Source: Deltaproteobacteria bacterium (GTDB lineage: Bacteria; Myxococcota; UBA796; SXON01). Taken from it: a stretch of 18,373 nt of DNA. This document shows, piece after piece, positions 1 to 6,730 of the stretch. Under the pieces are notes generated by a model. That model was not told the DNA's origin. It did no database searches and saw only the letters and a program-made list of their open reading frames with translations. How positions within the stretch are numbered: position 1 is the stretch's first letter; every line of letters begins with the position of its first letter. The stretch covers positions 1 through 18,373 of the forward strand of contig CANKNP010000059.1 of assembly GCA_947483545.1 (NCBI GenBank), read 5' to 3'. A program made the translations under genes and the position numbers.

Positions 1-1
1 C

Positions 2-1951
2 GCAAAATCGAGCCCCGTCGAGCTTCGCCGCAAGATGATCGAGCTGCTCGCGGCCGGCGAGGAGATCACACGCCACGCCTGTGTCGAGATCGTGCTGGCG
101 ACAGGGCCCCATGAGGAGGTCCTCGTCGAGATCCTGGCGTTCTGTAGGAACCTCGTCGGGTGGCTGCGGACGCGAATTTTGGAGAGCCTCCGCAGCTTCG
201 GCGAGATCGTTTTCAGGCCTGCGTGCGCGCTGCTGTCCCACCCGGATCCAGAGATTCGGACCGCCGCGCTGGTGTTGGCCGAGAATTTTCAGGATCCCCG
301 CCTCGTTCCGCCGCTGTGCGCGATGCTCAACGACACCGACTGGTGGCTGCGCATCACCGCGTGCGACTCTCTCGGCCGCCTCAAGGATGAGCGCGCCGTG
401 GACGCCCTGGTCGAGGCGCTGAACGATCCGGACAGCCGGTGGGCCGCCATCGACGCGCTCGCGCAGATCGGCTCGTCTCTCGCGCTCAAGCCCCTCGTCG
501 CGCTGCTCAGCGACCCGCGCCCCGAGATCCGCCTGGAGCTCGTCCGCGCCTTCTCGCGCTTTACGGACGCCCGGCTCCTCCCGCTGCTGGCCACCCTGAA
601 GGAGAAGGACGCCACCTCGGAGGTCCGGACCCGCGCGAGCGAGGTGCTCCGCGACATGCAGGGGCGCTTGCAAGTGACCGTGGACGACGCCGAGCGCGGC
701 ACCGCGGCCGCCTCGTCCGCCTCCATGACGCGCCCGATCGACCGTCTGCTGGCATCGATTCGGGAACAGGACTGCTCCGACCTGCACATCACCGTGGGGG
801 AGCCTCCGTTCGTGCGGAGCAATGGCAAGCTGGAGCGGATGGGCAACACCTCCCCGCTCTCCGCCGCGAGCACCGAGCAGGCCGTCTTTTCGCTGCTCAC
901 CGACCGACAGGCCGCCATCCTGCGGGAGCATGGCGAGATCGACTTCTGCTACGCGATCCCCGAGGTCGGCCGGTACCGCGTCAACGCGTTCCATCAGCGG
1001 CTCGGCTGGTGCGCGGCGTTCCGCGTCATCCCCAACTTACCTCCGACGTTTGCCTCGCTCCGCATCCCCGGCAGGCTCTGCGAACTATTGGATTTCCACC
1101 AAGGGATCATCCTCATCTCCGGGCCCGCCGGGTGCGGAAAATCCACGACCTTGGCCGCGCTCGTCAATTTGATCAACGAGACGAAGGCCGACCACGTGAT
1201 CACGCTCGAAGATCCCATCGAGTTTGTGCATCCGGTCAAGGGCTCGCTCGTCAATCAGCGCGAGGTGGGCACCCACACGGTGTCGTTCTCCCGTGCGCTG
1301 CGGGCCGCCCTTCGCGAGGATCCAGACGTGATCATCGTCGGCGAGATGCGCGACTCGGAGACCATCCGATTGGCGTTGACCGCAGCGGAGACGGGCCACC
1401 TGGTGATCGGCACGCTCCACACCACGTCGGCCTACGCCACGGTGGATCGATTGATCAAGAGTTTTCCGCCCGAGGAGCAGGGGCAGGTCCGCATGGGGTT
1501 GTCGGAGTCGATGAAATACGTCGTGTGTCAGTCCTTGCTCCCGAGGCTCGACGGGCGCGGGCGCGTCGCGATCTTCGAAGTTTTGAAGGGCACCATGCCG
1601 ATCGCGACGCTGATTCGGGAGAACAAGCTGCATCAGATCCGGAGCATGATGCAAATCGGGCGGTCCACCGGGATGCAGACCGTGGACCAGGCGCTCCTCG
1701 AATTGGTGCAAGCGGGCCTCATCACGGGCGAGACCGCCTGGAGACGGGCAGAGAAGCCCGCAGACTTCGAGTCGTATTGCGATCCGCTGTTCCTGCGCGA
1801 GAGCCAGGGCGCGGCCGAAGCGGACAGCAAGACGACCGAGGCCGTGAAGCCCGGGGCCGCCGTCGGTGCTCGGCCCGCAGGCAGCGCGAACCCGATGTCC
1901 ACGCGGCCGCCGCTCTCCGCCCCGCCCAAGCCCCCCACCAAGGGACCCTGA
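2..1951 (+). CDS. HEAT-repeat / PilT-type ATPase fusion (5' end outside window)
   Basis: A twitching-motility type secretion ATPase fused behind a helical repeat domain. The frame is open to the left edge, so the true start lies upstream; the first in-window ATG is at 35 and residues are counted from there. Residues ~30-215 are helical repeats of HEAT/PBS-lyase type, with recurring DP-EIR / A-AL / LVP-L patterns. The motor starts near residue 231 (MTRPIDRLLASIREQDCSDL) and has Walker A GPAGCGKST at 363-371, an Asp box (ITLEDPIEFVHP), Walker B around DPDVIIVGEMRD near 429-440 and a His box (GTLHTTSA). A Pro/Ala-rich tail ends the protein. PilT family hexamers power type IV pilus retraction at the inner membrane. 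The HEAT part presumably binds a partner protein. The next gene is a paralogue 3 bp downstream, so the two are very likely co-transcribed. Family is sure; the pilus system it serves is not. Confidence 0.9.
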   Translation, partial: AKSSPVELRRKMIELLAAGEEITRHACVEIVLATGPHEEVLVEILAFCRNLVGWLRTRILESLRSFGEIVFRPACALLSHPDPEIRTAALVLAENFQDPRLVPPLCAMLNDTDWWLRITACDSLGRLKDERAVDALVEALNDPDSRWAAIDALAQIGSSLALKPLVALLSDPRPEIRLELVRAFSRFTDARLLPLLATLKEKDATSEVRTRASEVLRDMQGRLQVTVDDAERGTAAASSASMTRPIDRLLASIREQDCSDLHITVGEPPFVRSNGKLERMGNTSPLSAASTEQAVFSLLTDRQAAILREHGEIDFCYAIPEVGRYRVNAFHQRLGWCAAFRVIPNLPPTFASLRIPGRLCELLDFHQGIILISGPAGCGKSTTLAALVNLINETKADHVITLEDPIEFVHPVKGSLVNQREVGTHTVSFSRALRAALREDPDVIIVGEMRDSETIRLALTAAETGHLVIGTLHTTSAYATVDRLIKSFPPEEQGQVRMGLSESMKYVVCQSLLPRLDGRGRVAIFEVLKGTMPIATLIRENKLHQIRSMMQIGRSTGMQTVDQALLELVQAGLITGETAWRRAEKPADFESYCDPLFLRESQGAAEADSKTTEAVKPGAAVGARPAGSANPMSTRPPLSAPPKPPTKGP

Positions 1952-1954
1952 ACC

Positions 1955-3046
1955 ATGGCTGAAATCACCGGAAACCGCATCGACCGCTTCCTGAAGCTGA
2001 TGAACGATCGGGGCGCCTCCGACCTGCACTTGTCCGTAGGCCGGCCCCCCATTTTTCGGCTCTCGGGGCGCATGGATCCGATCCGCTACCGCATCCTCGA
2101 CGACAACGACCTGACCGGCCTGCTCCAGCCCATCACCCCGCCCCACCTCTGGGCGCAGTACATGAAGGAGGGCGACACGGACTTCGCCTACGAGGTCCCC
2201 GGCGTCGCGCGTTTTCGCGTCAACCTGTACCGCCAGCACCGCGGCATGGGCGGGGTCTTCCGCATCATCCCGACCAAGTTGATGACCATCGACCAGCTCG
2301 GCCTGCCAGCGTCGGTGCGAAAGCTGACACAGCTCCAGGGGGGTCTTGTATTGGTCACCGGCCCCACCGGCTCAGGCAAGTCCACCACGCTCTCGGCGAT
2401 CATCCACGAGATGAACATGACCCGCGCGATGCACTTCATCACGATCGAGGATCCGATCGAGTTCGTGCACCCCAACCGCAAGTCCCTGGTCAGTCAGCGC
2501 GAGGTCGGACCCCACAGCAAGAGTTTTTCCTCCGCGTTGCGGGCGGCCGTCCGCGAAGATCCGGACTGCGTGCTCGTCGGAGAGATGCGGGATCTCGAGA
2601 CCATCGAGATGGCGTTGAAAGCCGCTGAGACCGGGCTCCTGGTCTTTGGTACGCTGCACACCAACTCGGCGGCCAAGACCATCGACCGAATCATCAACGT
2701 GTTCCCTGTGGAGCAGCAGGATGGGGTCCGCGGCGTGTTGGCCGGCGTGCTCAAGGGCATCCTCGCGCAGCAATTGCTCCGGCGGATTGGCGGCGGACGG
2801 GCCGCGGCGCTGGAGGTGCTGTTTGGCACGAGCGCGCTCTCGTCGCTCGTGCGCGAGGGCAAGACGCACCTCATCCCGGGGCTCATCACCCAGGGGCGCT
2901 CCCAGGGGATGCTGTCGATGGACGAGAGCTTGCGGTCCCTCGTCGTCGGTGGGGTGATCGAGCCCAGCGCCGCGCTCGAAAAGGCGCTCGACAAGGACGA
3001 GATGCGCAAGTGGCTGTTGGAGCGAGGGGTCGAGGTGGGGGAGTAG
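1955..3046 (+). CDS. PilT/PilU-family type IV pilus retraction ATPase
   Basis: A complete 363-aa PilT-type ATPase, the usual length for the family. It has the N-terminal PAS-like region with the SDLHLSVG motif, Walker A GPTGSGKST at residues 136-144, the Asp box TIEDPIEFVHP, Walker B DPDCVLVGEMRD starting near 202, and the His box FGTLHTNSA. All catalytic motifs are intact. The ATG at 1955 follows the previous stop by 3 nt, with AAGGGA about 10 nt upstream, so it is probably translated with the HEAT-PilT gene. Family members are cytoplasmic hexamers at the base of the type IV pilus that drive pilin disassembly. Many bacteria encode a PilT/PilU pair; which member this is cannot be told from motifs, so no symbol is given. 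No pilin or assembly ATPase gene is in the window. Confidence 0.93.
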   Translation: MAEITGNRIDRFLKLMNDRGASDLHLSVGRPPIFRLSGRMDPIRYRILDDNDLTGLLQPITPPHLWAQYMKEGDTDFAYEVPGVARFRVNLYRQHRGMGGVFRIIPTKLMTIDQLGLPASVRKLTQLQGGLVLVTGPTGSGKSTTLSAIIHEMNMTRAMHFITIEDPIEFVHPNRKSLVSQREVGPHSKSFSSALRAAVREDPDCVLVGEMRDLETIEMALKAAETGLLVFGTLHTNSAAKTIDRIINVFPVEQQDGVRGVLAGVLKGILAQQLLRRIGGGRAAALEVLFGTSALSSLVREGKTHLIPGLITQGRSQGMLSMDESLRSLVVGGVIEPSAALEKALDKDEMRKWLLERGVEVGE

Positions 3047-3049
3047 TCC

Positions 3050-4390
3050 CTACCGCAACCACCCCTCCGGCGTCTTCACCCCCCCGGCGCGCACGGTGTA
3101 GCGCACGTGGCGGAGGGCGCCCAAATCCTGGAGCGGGTCGCCTTCGACGATAACCAGATCCGCGCGCTTGCCAGCTTCAACGGTGCCTTGCGTCGCGTCG
3201 AGCTTCAACATGCGGGCGGGCGTGAGGGTCGCCGCGGTCAACGCCTCGGCAGGTGAAAAGCCGGCGAGGGCCAAGAGCTCCATTTCCCGAATGCTCGTCG
3301 GGCCGTGAAACTCGGACAGGATCACGGGCCAATTCCCCGAGTCGCTGCCCATCACGATCCCAACCCCAGCGGCGGCAAGATCCCGTAGCGCGGCCATTTC
3401 GCGGCCCAACCGCGCCGCCATTGTGGACTCGCGGAATACAAACCAGCGGACAAAGCCGCGGATCGGAAAGCGCGGAAAGTTGGTTTGGATGAACTGACGT
3501 TGAAATTCGTCGGTGTGCGTGCGCGCAGTCTCGATCTCCTCGGTCGGCACGACGCGCTGGATCAGCGGGTCGTCGAGCCGCTCCGGCTCCCAGCCGGTGC
3601 GAAAACTATCGAGGATCGCGAGCGTGCTGATCTCAAAGACCCCAGCGGCGGCGGCCTTTGCGACGAAGGCAGCGTTTGGCCGGGCGAGCGGGTGGACAAG
3701 AACCTGGGCGTCAAGCGCGTCGATGGCGAGCGCCTGGTGCTTCGCCGACATCGCATGGGTGTACACGGTCAGGCCACGGGCTGCCGCACCGACACAGATC
3801 GCCTCGCGCACCTCAGGGCTGTAGACCTCCCAGATGGGCGCGGCAAACCCTGGTTCCACGGTGGTCTTCACGCCCACGGCCCCTTGCGCGACCACACGGT
3901 CCAGCGCGGGACCGACATCCGCGACGGTCGAAACAGAGGGAAACCCCGGGATGACGGCAGAGACGTAGCCATCGGTGGGGGAGAGGGGCGTCCCGAGGGT
4001 GTAGAAGTTGGGGGCCGGAACCCCCGCAGCGAGGCGAGAGCGCACGAGGGTCAGCTCGTCGGGGGCGATGGCCGGGTCCAGGATCGTGGTCACCCCGCAG
4101 GCGAGGTAGGCCCGGAGGTGGGCGTCGAGCGCATCGCTGTGTTGTTCGGGTGTCGTGGTGCGAAAAGCGGCGCCAGGGTCCATGGAGATGTGGACGTGGC
4201 TGTCCACAAGGCCGGGGAGGATGGTGGCTCCTGTGGCGTCGACGATGTGGGCGCCGTCCGGTGGCTGCAACGCGCCAACCTCGACGATCACGCCGTCCCG
4301 GATGTGGAGATCGGCGAGCCAGGGGGCCGCGACAGTGGCGTCCCAGACCATGCCTCCCGTGATCCAGATGTCGAGGGCGAGGGGGAGCAT
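3050..4390 (-). CDS. Amidohydrolase family protein (imidazolonepropionase-like)
   Basis: A 446-aa metal-dependent hydrolase of the amidohydrolase superfamily, which hydrolyses C-N bonds of cyclic or acyl substrates; the substrate cannot be predicted. The N-terminal beta-sandwich strand pattern (DIWITGGMVWDATV) leads into the barrel. Candidate metal ligands are H65-x-H67 (GLVDSHVHISMD), K175 (GVKTTVEPG, a possible carboxylated lysine), H212 (YTHAMSAKH), H233 (LVHPLARP) and D350 (MGSDSGN). The C-terminal GTVEAGKRADLVIVEGDPL segment is typical of the imidazolonepropionase-like/CPSase-type branch. There is no signal peptide, so it is probably cytoplasmic. The ATG at 4390 fits the usual family start, although no strong ribosome binding site is seen. 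The 3' end lies 3 bp from the stop of the convergent PilT gene. Upstream it is divergent from the 35-bp repeats and the sigma54 promoter, so those sites might also affect it. Confidence 0.9.
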   Translation of the reverse strand: MLPLALDIWITGGMVWDATVAAPWLADLHIRDGVIVEVGALQPPDGAHIVDATGATILPGLVDSHVHISMDPGAAFRTTTPEQHSDALDAHLRAYLACGVTTILDPAIAPDELTLVRSRLAAGVPAPNFYTLGTPLSPTDGYVSAVIPGFPSVSTVADVGPALDRVVAQGAVGVKTTVEPGFAAPIWEVYSPEVREAICVGAAARGLTVYTHAMSAKHQALAIDALDAQVLVHPLARPNAAFVAKAAAAGVFEISTLAILDSFRTGWEPERLDDPLIQRVVPTEEIETARTHTDEFQRQFIQTNFPRFPIRGFVRWFVFRESTMAARLGREMAALRDLAAAGVGIVMGSDSGNWPVILSEFHGPTSIREMELLALAGFSPAEALTAATLTPARMLKLDATQGTVEAGKRADLVIVEGDPLQDLGALRHVRYTVRAGGVKTPEGWLR

Positions 4391-4479
4391 TTGGGAGCTT
4401 ACCGCGCTCGCGCCGTCGCCGAAGCCCCTCGCCCAGGCCGCATGGGACCAGGACCGCCCTGCCCGCCGCCGCTCAGAAC

Positions 4480-4576
4480 GGAGGCCCTCCGATCCGTCAC
4501 GGATCGAACGAACGGGAGGCCCTCCGATCCGTCACGGATCGAACGAACGGGAGGCCCCCCGATTCGTCACGAATGA
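4480..4576. repeat. Three tandem 35-bp repeats with 17-bp dyads (candidate activator sites)
   Basis: Copies 1 (4480-4514) and 2 (4515-4549) are identical over 35 bp. Copy 3 (4550-4576) is shorter and diverged. Each unit holds two dyads: GGAGG-C-CCTCC, and CGATCCG-TCA-CGGATCG at 4490-4506 and 4525-4541. In copy 3 the second dyad becomes GATTCG-TCA-CGAAT at 4561-4574: a C-to-T change in one arm is matched by G-to-A in the other. The dyad centres (4498, 4533, 4568) lie about 181, 146 and 111 bp upstream of the start predicted from the sigma54 promoter at 4653, and a sigma54 activator gene follows. I infer that these are enhancer (UAS) sites. There are no spacer-like sequences, so this is not a CRISPR array. 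Confidence 0.75.
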
Positions 4577-4652
4577 CAACGATCCGCGACACCGATGCCC
4601 CAACACCGACCACCACCGGCGACATGTTCTCCAAAAACGCAGCTTCCCCCAT

Positions 4653-4668
4653 TGGCACGCCCCGTGCA
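4653..4668 (+). promoter_or_regulatory. Sigma54 (-24/-12) promoter
   Basis: TGGCACGCCCCGTGCA matches the RpoN consensus TGGCACG-N4-TTGCW in all but one position (G for the first T of TTGC). The invariant GG (4654-4655) and GC (4666-4667) are separated by exactly 10 bp, as required. Transcription would start near 4679, giving a leader of about 35 nt to the ATG at 4714. The sigma54 activator encoded from 5255 and the dyad repeats upstream support the assignment. Confidence 0.75.
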
Positions 4669-4713
4669 TTGAGCCCAATCACCGCAATCCAGCGGCGCAC
4701 CCCGGAGTCTCCC

Positions 4714-5202
4714 ATGCTCATCGCCCTCCTCGCCCTCGCCACCCCCGCGCACGCCGAATCCCACTTGACGCTCGGCGCGAAATTCGGCGCGGCGTTCGCC
4801 CCCGACTATGTGCGTACCGCCTACTCCCCCGCGGTCTCGCTCGGCGCCCGCTGGGACAGCGGCATCCAGCTCGGCATGCGCGTCGTCATCCTGCCCTTCC
4901 CCCCCGAGGTCTACGGCGAGGACACGCCCGAGCTGGCGATCGGGCCGGTGGTGGACTTCACCTACAACTTCGCCGCCGGGCAGCAGTTCGAGTTCTACCC
5001 GACGGTCAGCCTGGGTGTGGCGATCGGCAAGAGCCCCCGGGATGGCACCAACCAGATCATGCCCCAGTTCGCCACCGGCTTCGGCGCGCACTACCTCGTC
5101 GCCTCTGGCGAGGACAACCAGATCTACATCGGCCCCGAGTTCGGCTTCGTCCCGTTGGTGCTGGCCCCCTACATGGCCGTGAACGCCGGCGTGAACTTTT
5201 GA
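4714..5202 (+). CDS. Small secreted protein, probable outer-membrane beta-barrel
   Basis: A 162-aa protein with a short signal peptide (MLIALLALATPAHA, likely cut before ES). Alternating polar/hydrophobic stretches rich in Gly and aromatics (LTLGAKFGAAFAP, SLGARWDSGIQLGMRV, AYMAV-like strands) end in VNAGVNF. A C-terminal Phe is usual for outer-membrane barrels recognised by the BAM machinery. ATG 4714 is preferred over an upstream in-frame ATG at 4573 because it has GGAG 6 nt upstream, follows the sigma54 promoter leader and begins a signal peptide; the 4573 start would lie inside repeat 3. The gene is followed after 52 bp by the sigma54 activator on the same strand. No specific family is recognised. 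It could be a small porin-like or opacity-type protein of the outer membrane. Confidence 0.75.
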   Translation: MLIALLALATPAHAESHLTLGAKFGAAFAPDYVRTAYSPAVSLGARWDSGIQLGMRVVILPFPPEVYGEDTPELAIGPVVDFTYNFAAGQQFEFYPTVSLGVAIGKSPRDGTNQIMPQFATGFGAHYLVASGEDNQIYIGPEFGFVPLVLAPYMAVNAGVNF

Positions 5203-5254
5203 TCGAGATGGCAACCCCCGTTGACACAGGCGCGGACTCGGGGGAGCATGCCGC

Positions 5255-6730
5255 GTGCCCCCGAGCCCCGACCTTGCCCGCGTGACCGAAGCCCTGGAGG
5301 CGGTCGCCTGGGCGCAGGGTCACCTCGGCGATCTCATCGCGTGCGTCGGAGACGCGGAGGTGTTGGGCCTGCTCGTGGAGGTCGCGCGTCGCAGAACAGG
5401 CGCGCCGGTCGGGTGGGCCGTGTCGTGGATTGGCGACATTTCCAAGGGCGCAGCGAGCTTCCATGCGATGGCCACGGCGGAAGGCGCCGGCGCGGTGCCG
5501 GCCCCAAGCGAGGTCTCCCGCACCGTCGTGGGCTGGGTCGCGCGCGAGGGCCGCCCCGCCTGGTCGGACGAGGCCGGCGCGGATGAGCGCTTCGCGAGCG
5601 CCAAAAGCGTCGTGTTGCACGAGATCAAGTCGGTGGGCTGCCTGCCCATCGGACCGCACGGCGCGCTCTACATCGCCGACCCGGCCGAGGCGGGGCGATT
5701 CGGTCCGAAGGAGCGGCTGGCGCTCTCGGCGCTATGCGCGTTGGCCGCGCCTTTTGTCGGCCGCGCGCCCACGCGGGCGCCCAAGCCAGCTCAGCCGTTG
5801 CCCGGGCTGGTCGGCAGTTCGCCGGCCATGACCGCGCTCTGCCGCTCCGTCCGCGCGTTCGCGCCGATGCCCTGGCCAGCCCTGGTGCTGGGCGAGACTG
5901 GGACCGGCAAGGAGTCGGTGGCCAGAGCGATCCACGCGCTCAGTCCGAGGGCCAAAGGACCGTTTGTGGCGGTGAACTGCGCGTCGATCCCCGACGAACT
6001 GGCCGAAGGAACGCTCTTCGGGCACGAGCGCGGTGCCTTCACCGGGGCGGATCGTCGCCGGGAGGGGGTGGTGGAGCGCGCGGCGGGTGGGACACTTTTC
6101 CTGGACGAGGTGGGCGAGCTCTCTGCGAGGGTCCAGCCGAAGTTGCTGCGACTGTTGCAAGAAGGCACGTTCGAGCGGGTGGGCGGAGAGCGGGAGAGCC
6201 GCGCGGATGTACGGATCGTCGCCGCCACGCACCGCGCGCTGGGAGAAGCGGGCCCGGGATTTCGAGCCGACCTCTTTCATCGCCTCGCGGCCTGCGTGAT
6301 CCACGTGCCGCCGTTGAACCAGCGTCGCGAAGATCTGGACGCCCTGGTCGAACACCTGCTGGCGAAGGCCTGCGCCCAGCTGCCTGGCGTCACCCCGGTC
6401 ACGATCAGCGCGGGCGCACGCTCTGCGCTCGCGAGCCGTCCCTGGCCGGGCAACGTCCGCGAGCTCGAGAACGCGGTGCGGAGCGCGCTGGCGCGTTGCC
6501 TCTCCGAGGGGGAGGGGCAGATCCGGAGCGCGCACCTGTTGGGAACCCCGCTGTCAACGCAAAGCGACATGACCGGCACGCTGGAGGAGGCCACCGACGC
6601 ATTCCAACGCGATCGGGTCCACGCCGCCCTCACCGCCACGAACGGCAACCGCTCGAAAGCGGCGGAGTCCCTGGGCGTGAGCCGCCAATGGCTGCACAAG
6701 CTGCTCGCCCGGTGGGGCGACGACCGTTGA
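5255..6730 (+). CDS. GAF-domain sigma54-dependent enhancer-binding regulator
   Basis: A 491-aa transcriptional activator that remodels sigma54-RNA polymerase. Residues ~20-170 form a GAF-like sensor (SRTVVGWVAREGRPAWSDEA, GALYIADP). The AAA+ domain follows, with Walker A GETGTGKE at 213-220, the sigma54-contacting GAFTGA loop at 260-265 (intact), Walker B LFLDEVGEL around 281-289 and arginine-finger region FRADLFHRLA. A Fis-type HTH lies at ~463-485 (NRSKAAESLGVSRQWLHKLL). The start is GTG at 5255 with GGGGAG 8 nt upstream; an ATG at 5248 is out of frame. There is no receiver or FHA domain, so control probably comes through the GAF ligand or the partner kinase. The kinase gene starts inside this gene's stop codon. 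The dyads at 4480-4576 and the sigma54 promoter upstream are its likely targets (inference). Confidence 0.93.
   Translation: MPPSPDLARVTEALEAVAWAQGHLGDLIACVGDAEVLGLLVEVARRRTGAPVGWAVSWIGDISKGAASFHAMATAEGAGAVPAPSEVSRTVVGWVAREGRPAWSDEAGADERFASAKSVVLHEIKSVGCLPIGPHGALYIADPAEAGRFGPKERLALSALCALAAPFVGRAPTRAPKPAQPLPGLVGSSPAMTALCRSVRAFAPMPWPALVLGETGTGKESVARAIHALSPRAKGPFVAVNCASIPDELAEGTLFGHERGAFTGADRRREGVVERAAGGTLFLDEVGELSARVQPKLLRLLQEGTFERVGGERESRADVRIVAATHRALGEAGPGFRADLFHRLAACVIHVPPLNQRREDLDALVEHLLAKACAQLPGVTPVTISAGARSALASRPWPGNVRELENAVRSALARCLSEGEGQIRSAHLLGTPLSTQSDMTGTLEEATDAFQRDRVHAALTATNGNRSKAAESLGVSRQWLHKLLARWGDDR

Larger units (their letters stand above)
4391..4713. promoter_or_regulatory. Divergent regulatory region between the amidohydrolase and the sigma54-driven gene
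   Basis: This 323-bp gap has no credible gene. It holds the 35-bp tandem repeats (4480-4576), a sigma54-type promoter (4653-4668) and a ribosome binding site GGAG at 4704-4707. Apparent reading frames across it are not credible because the perfect repeat unit (35 bp) is not a multiple of three. Confidence 0.7.

Noticed and set aside
439..1962. A second plus-strand frame within the HEAT-PilT gene
   Set aside because: It overlaps intact ATPase motifs in the correct frame and is Arg/Ala-rich without any domain.
3485..4576. A plus-strand frame across the amidohydrolase gene and into the 35-bp repeats
   Set aside because: It runs antisense to a gene with intact catalytic motifs and crosses repeats whose 35-bp period would shift the frame.
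4480..4576. The tandem repeats as a CRISPR array
   Set aside because: Repeats are directly adjacent with no unique spacers, and no cas genes are present.
4573..4713. An upstream ATG extending the small barrel gene by 47 codons
   Set aside because: The extension crosses the sigma54 promoter and repeat 3, lacks an RBS, and would bury the signal peptide.
5208..5224. TGGCAACCCCCGTTGAC as a second sigma54 promoter
   Set aside because: GG and GC are required 10 bp apart; here the right half reads TTGA and the spacing is off by one.
5221..5254. TTGACA at 5221 as a -35 box for the activator gene
   Set aside because: A -10 at normal spacing would overlap the RBS and start codon, and no good -10 is there.
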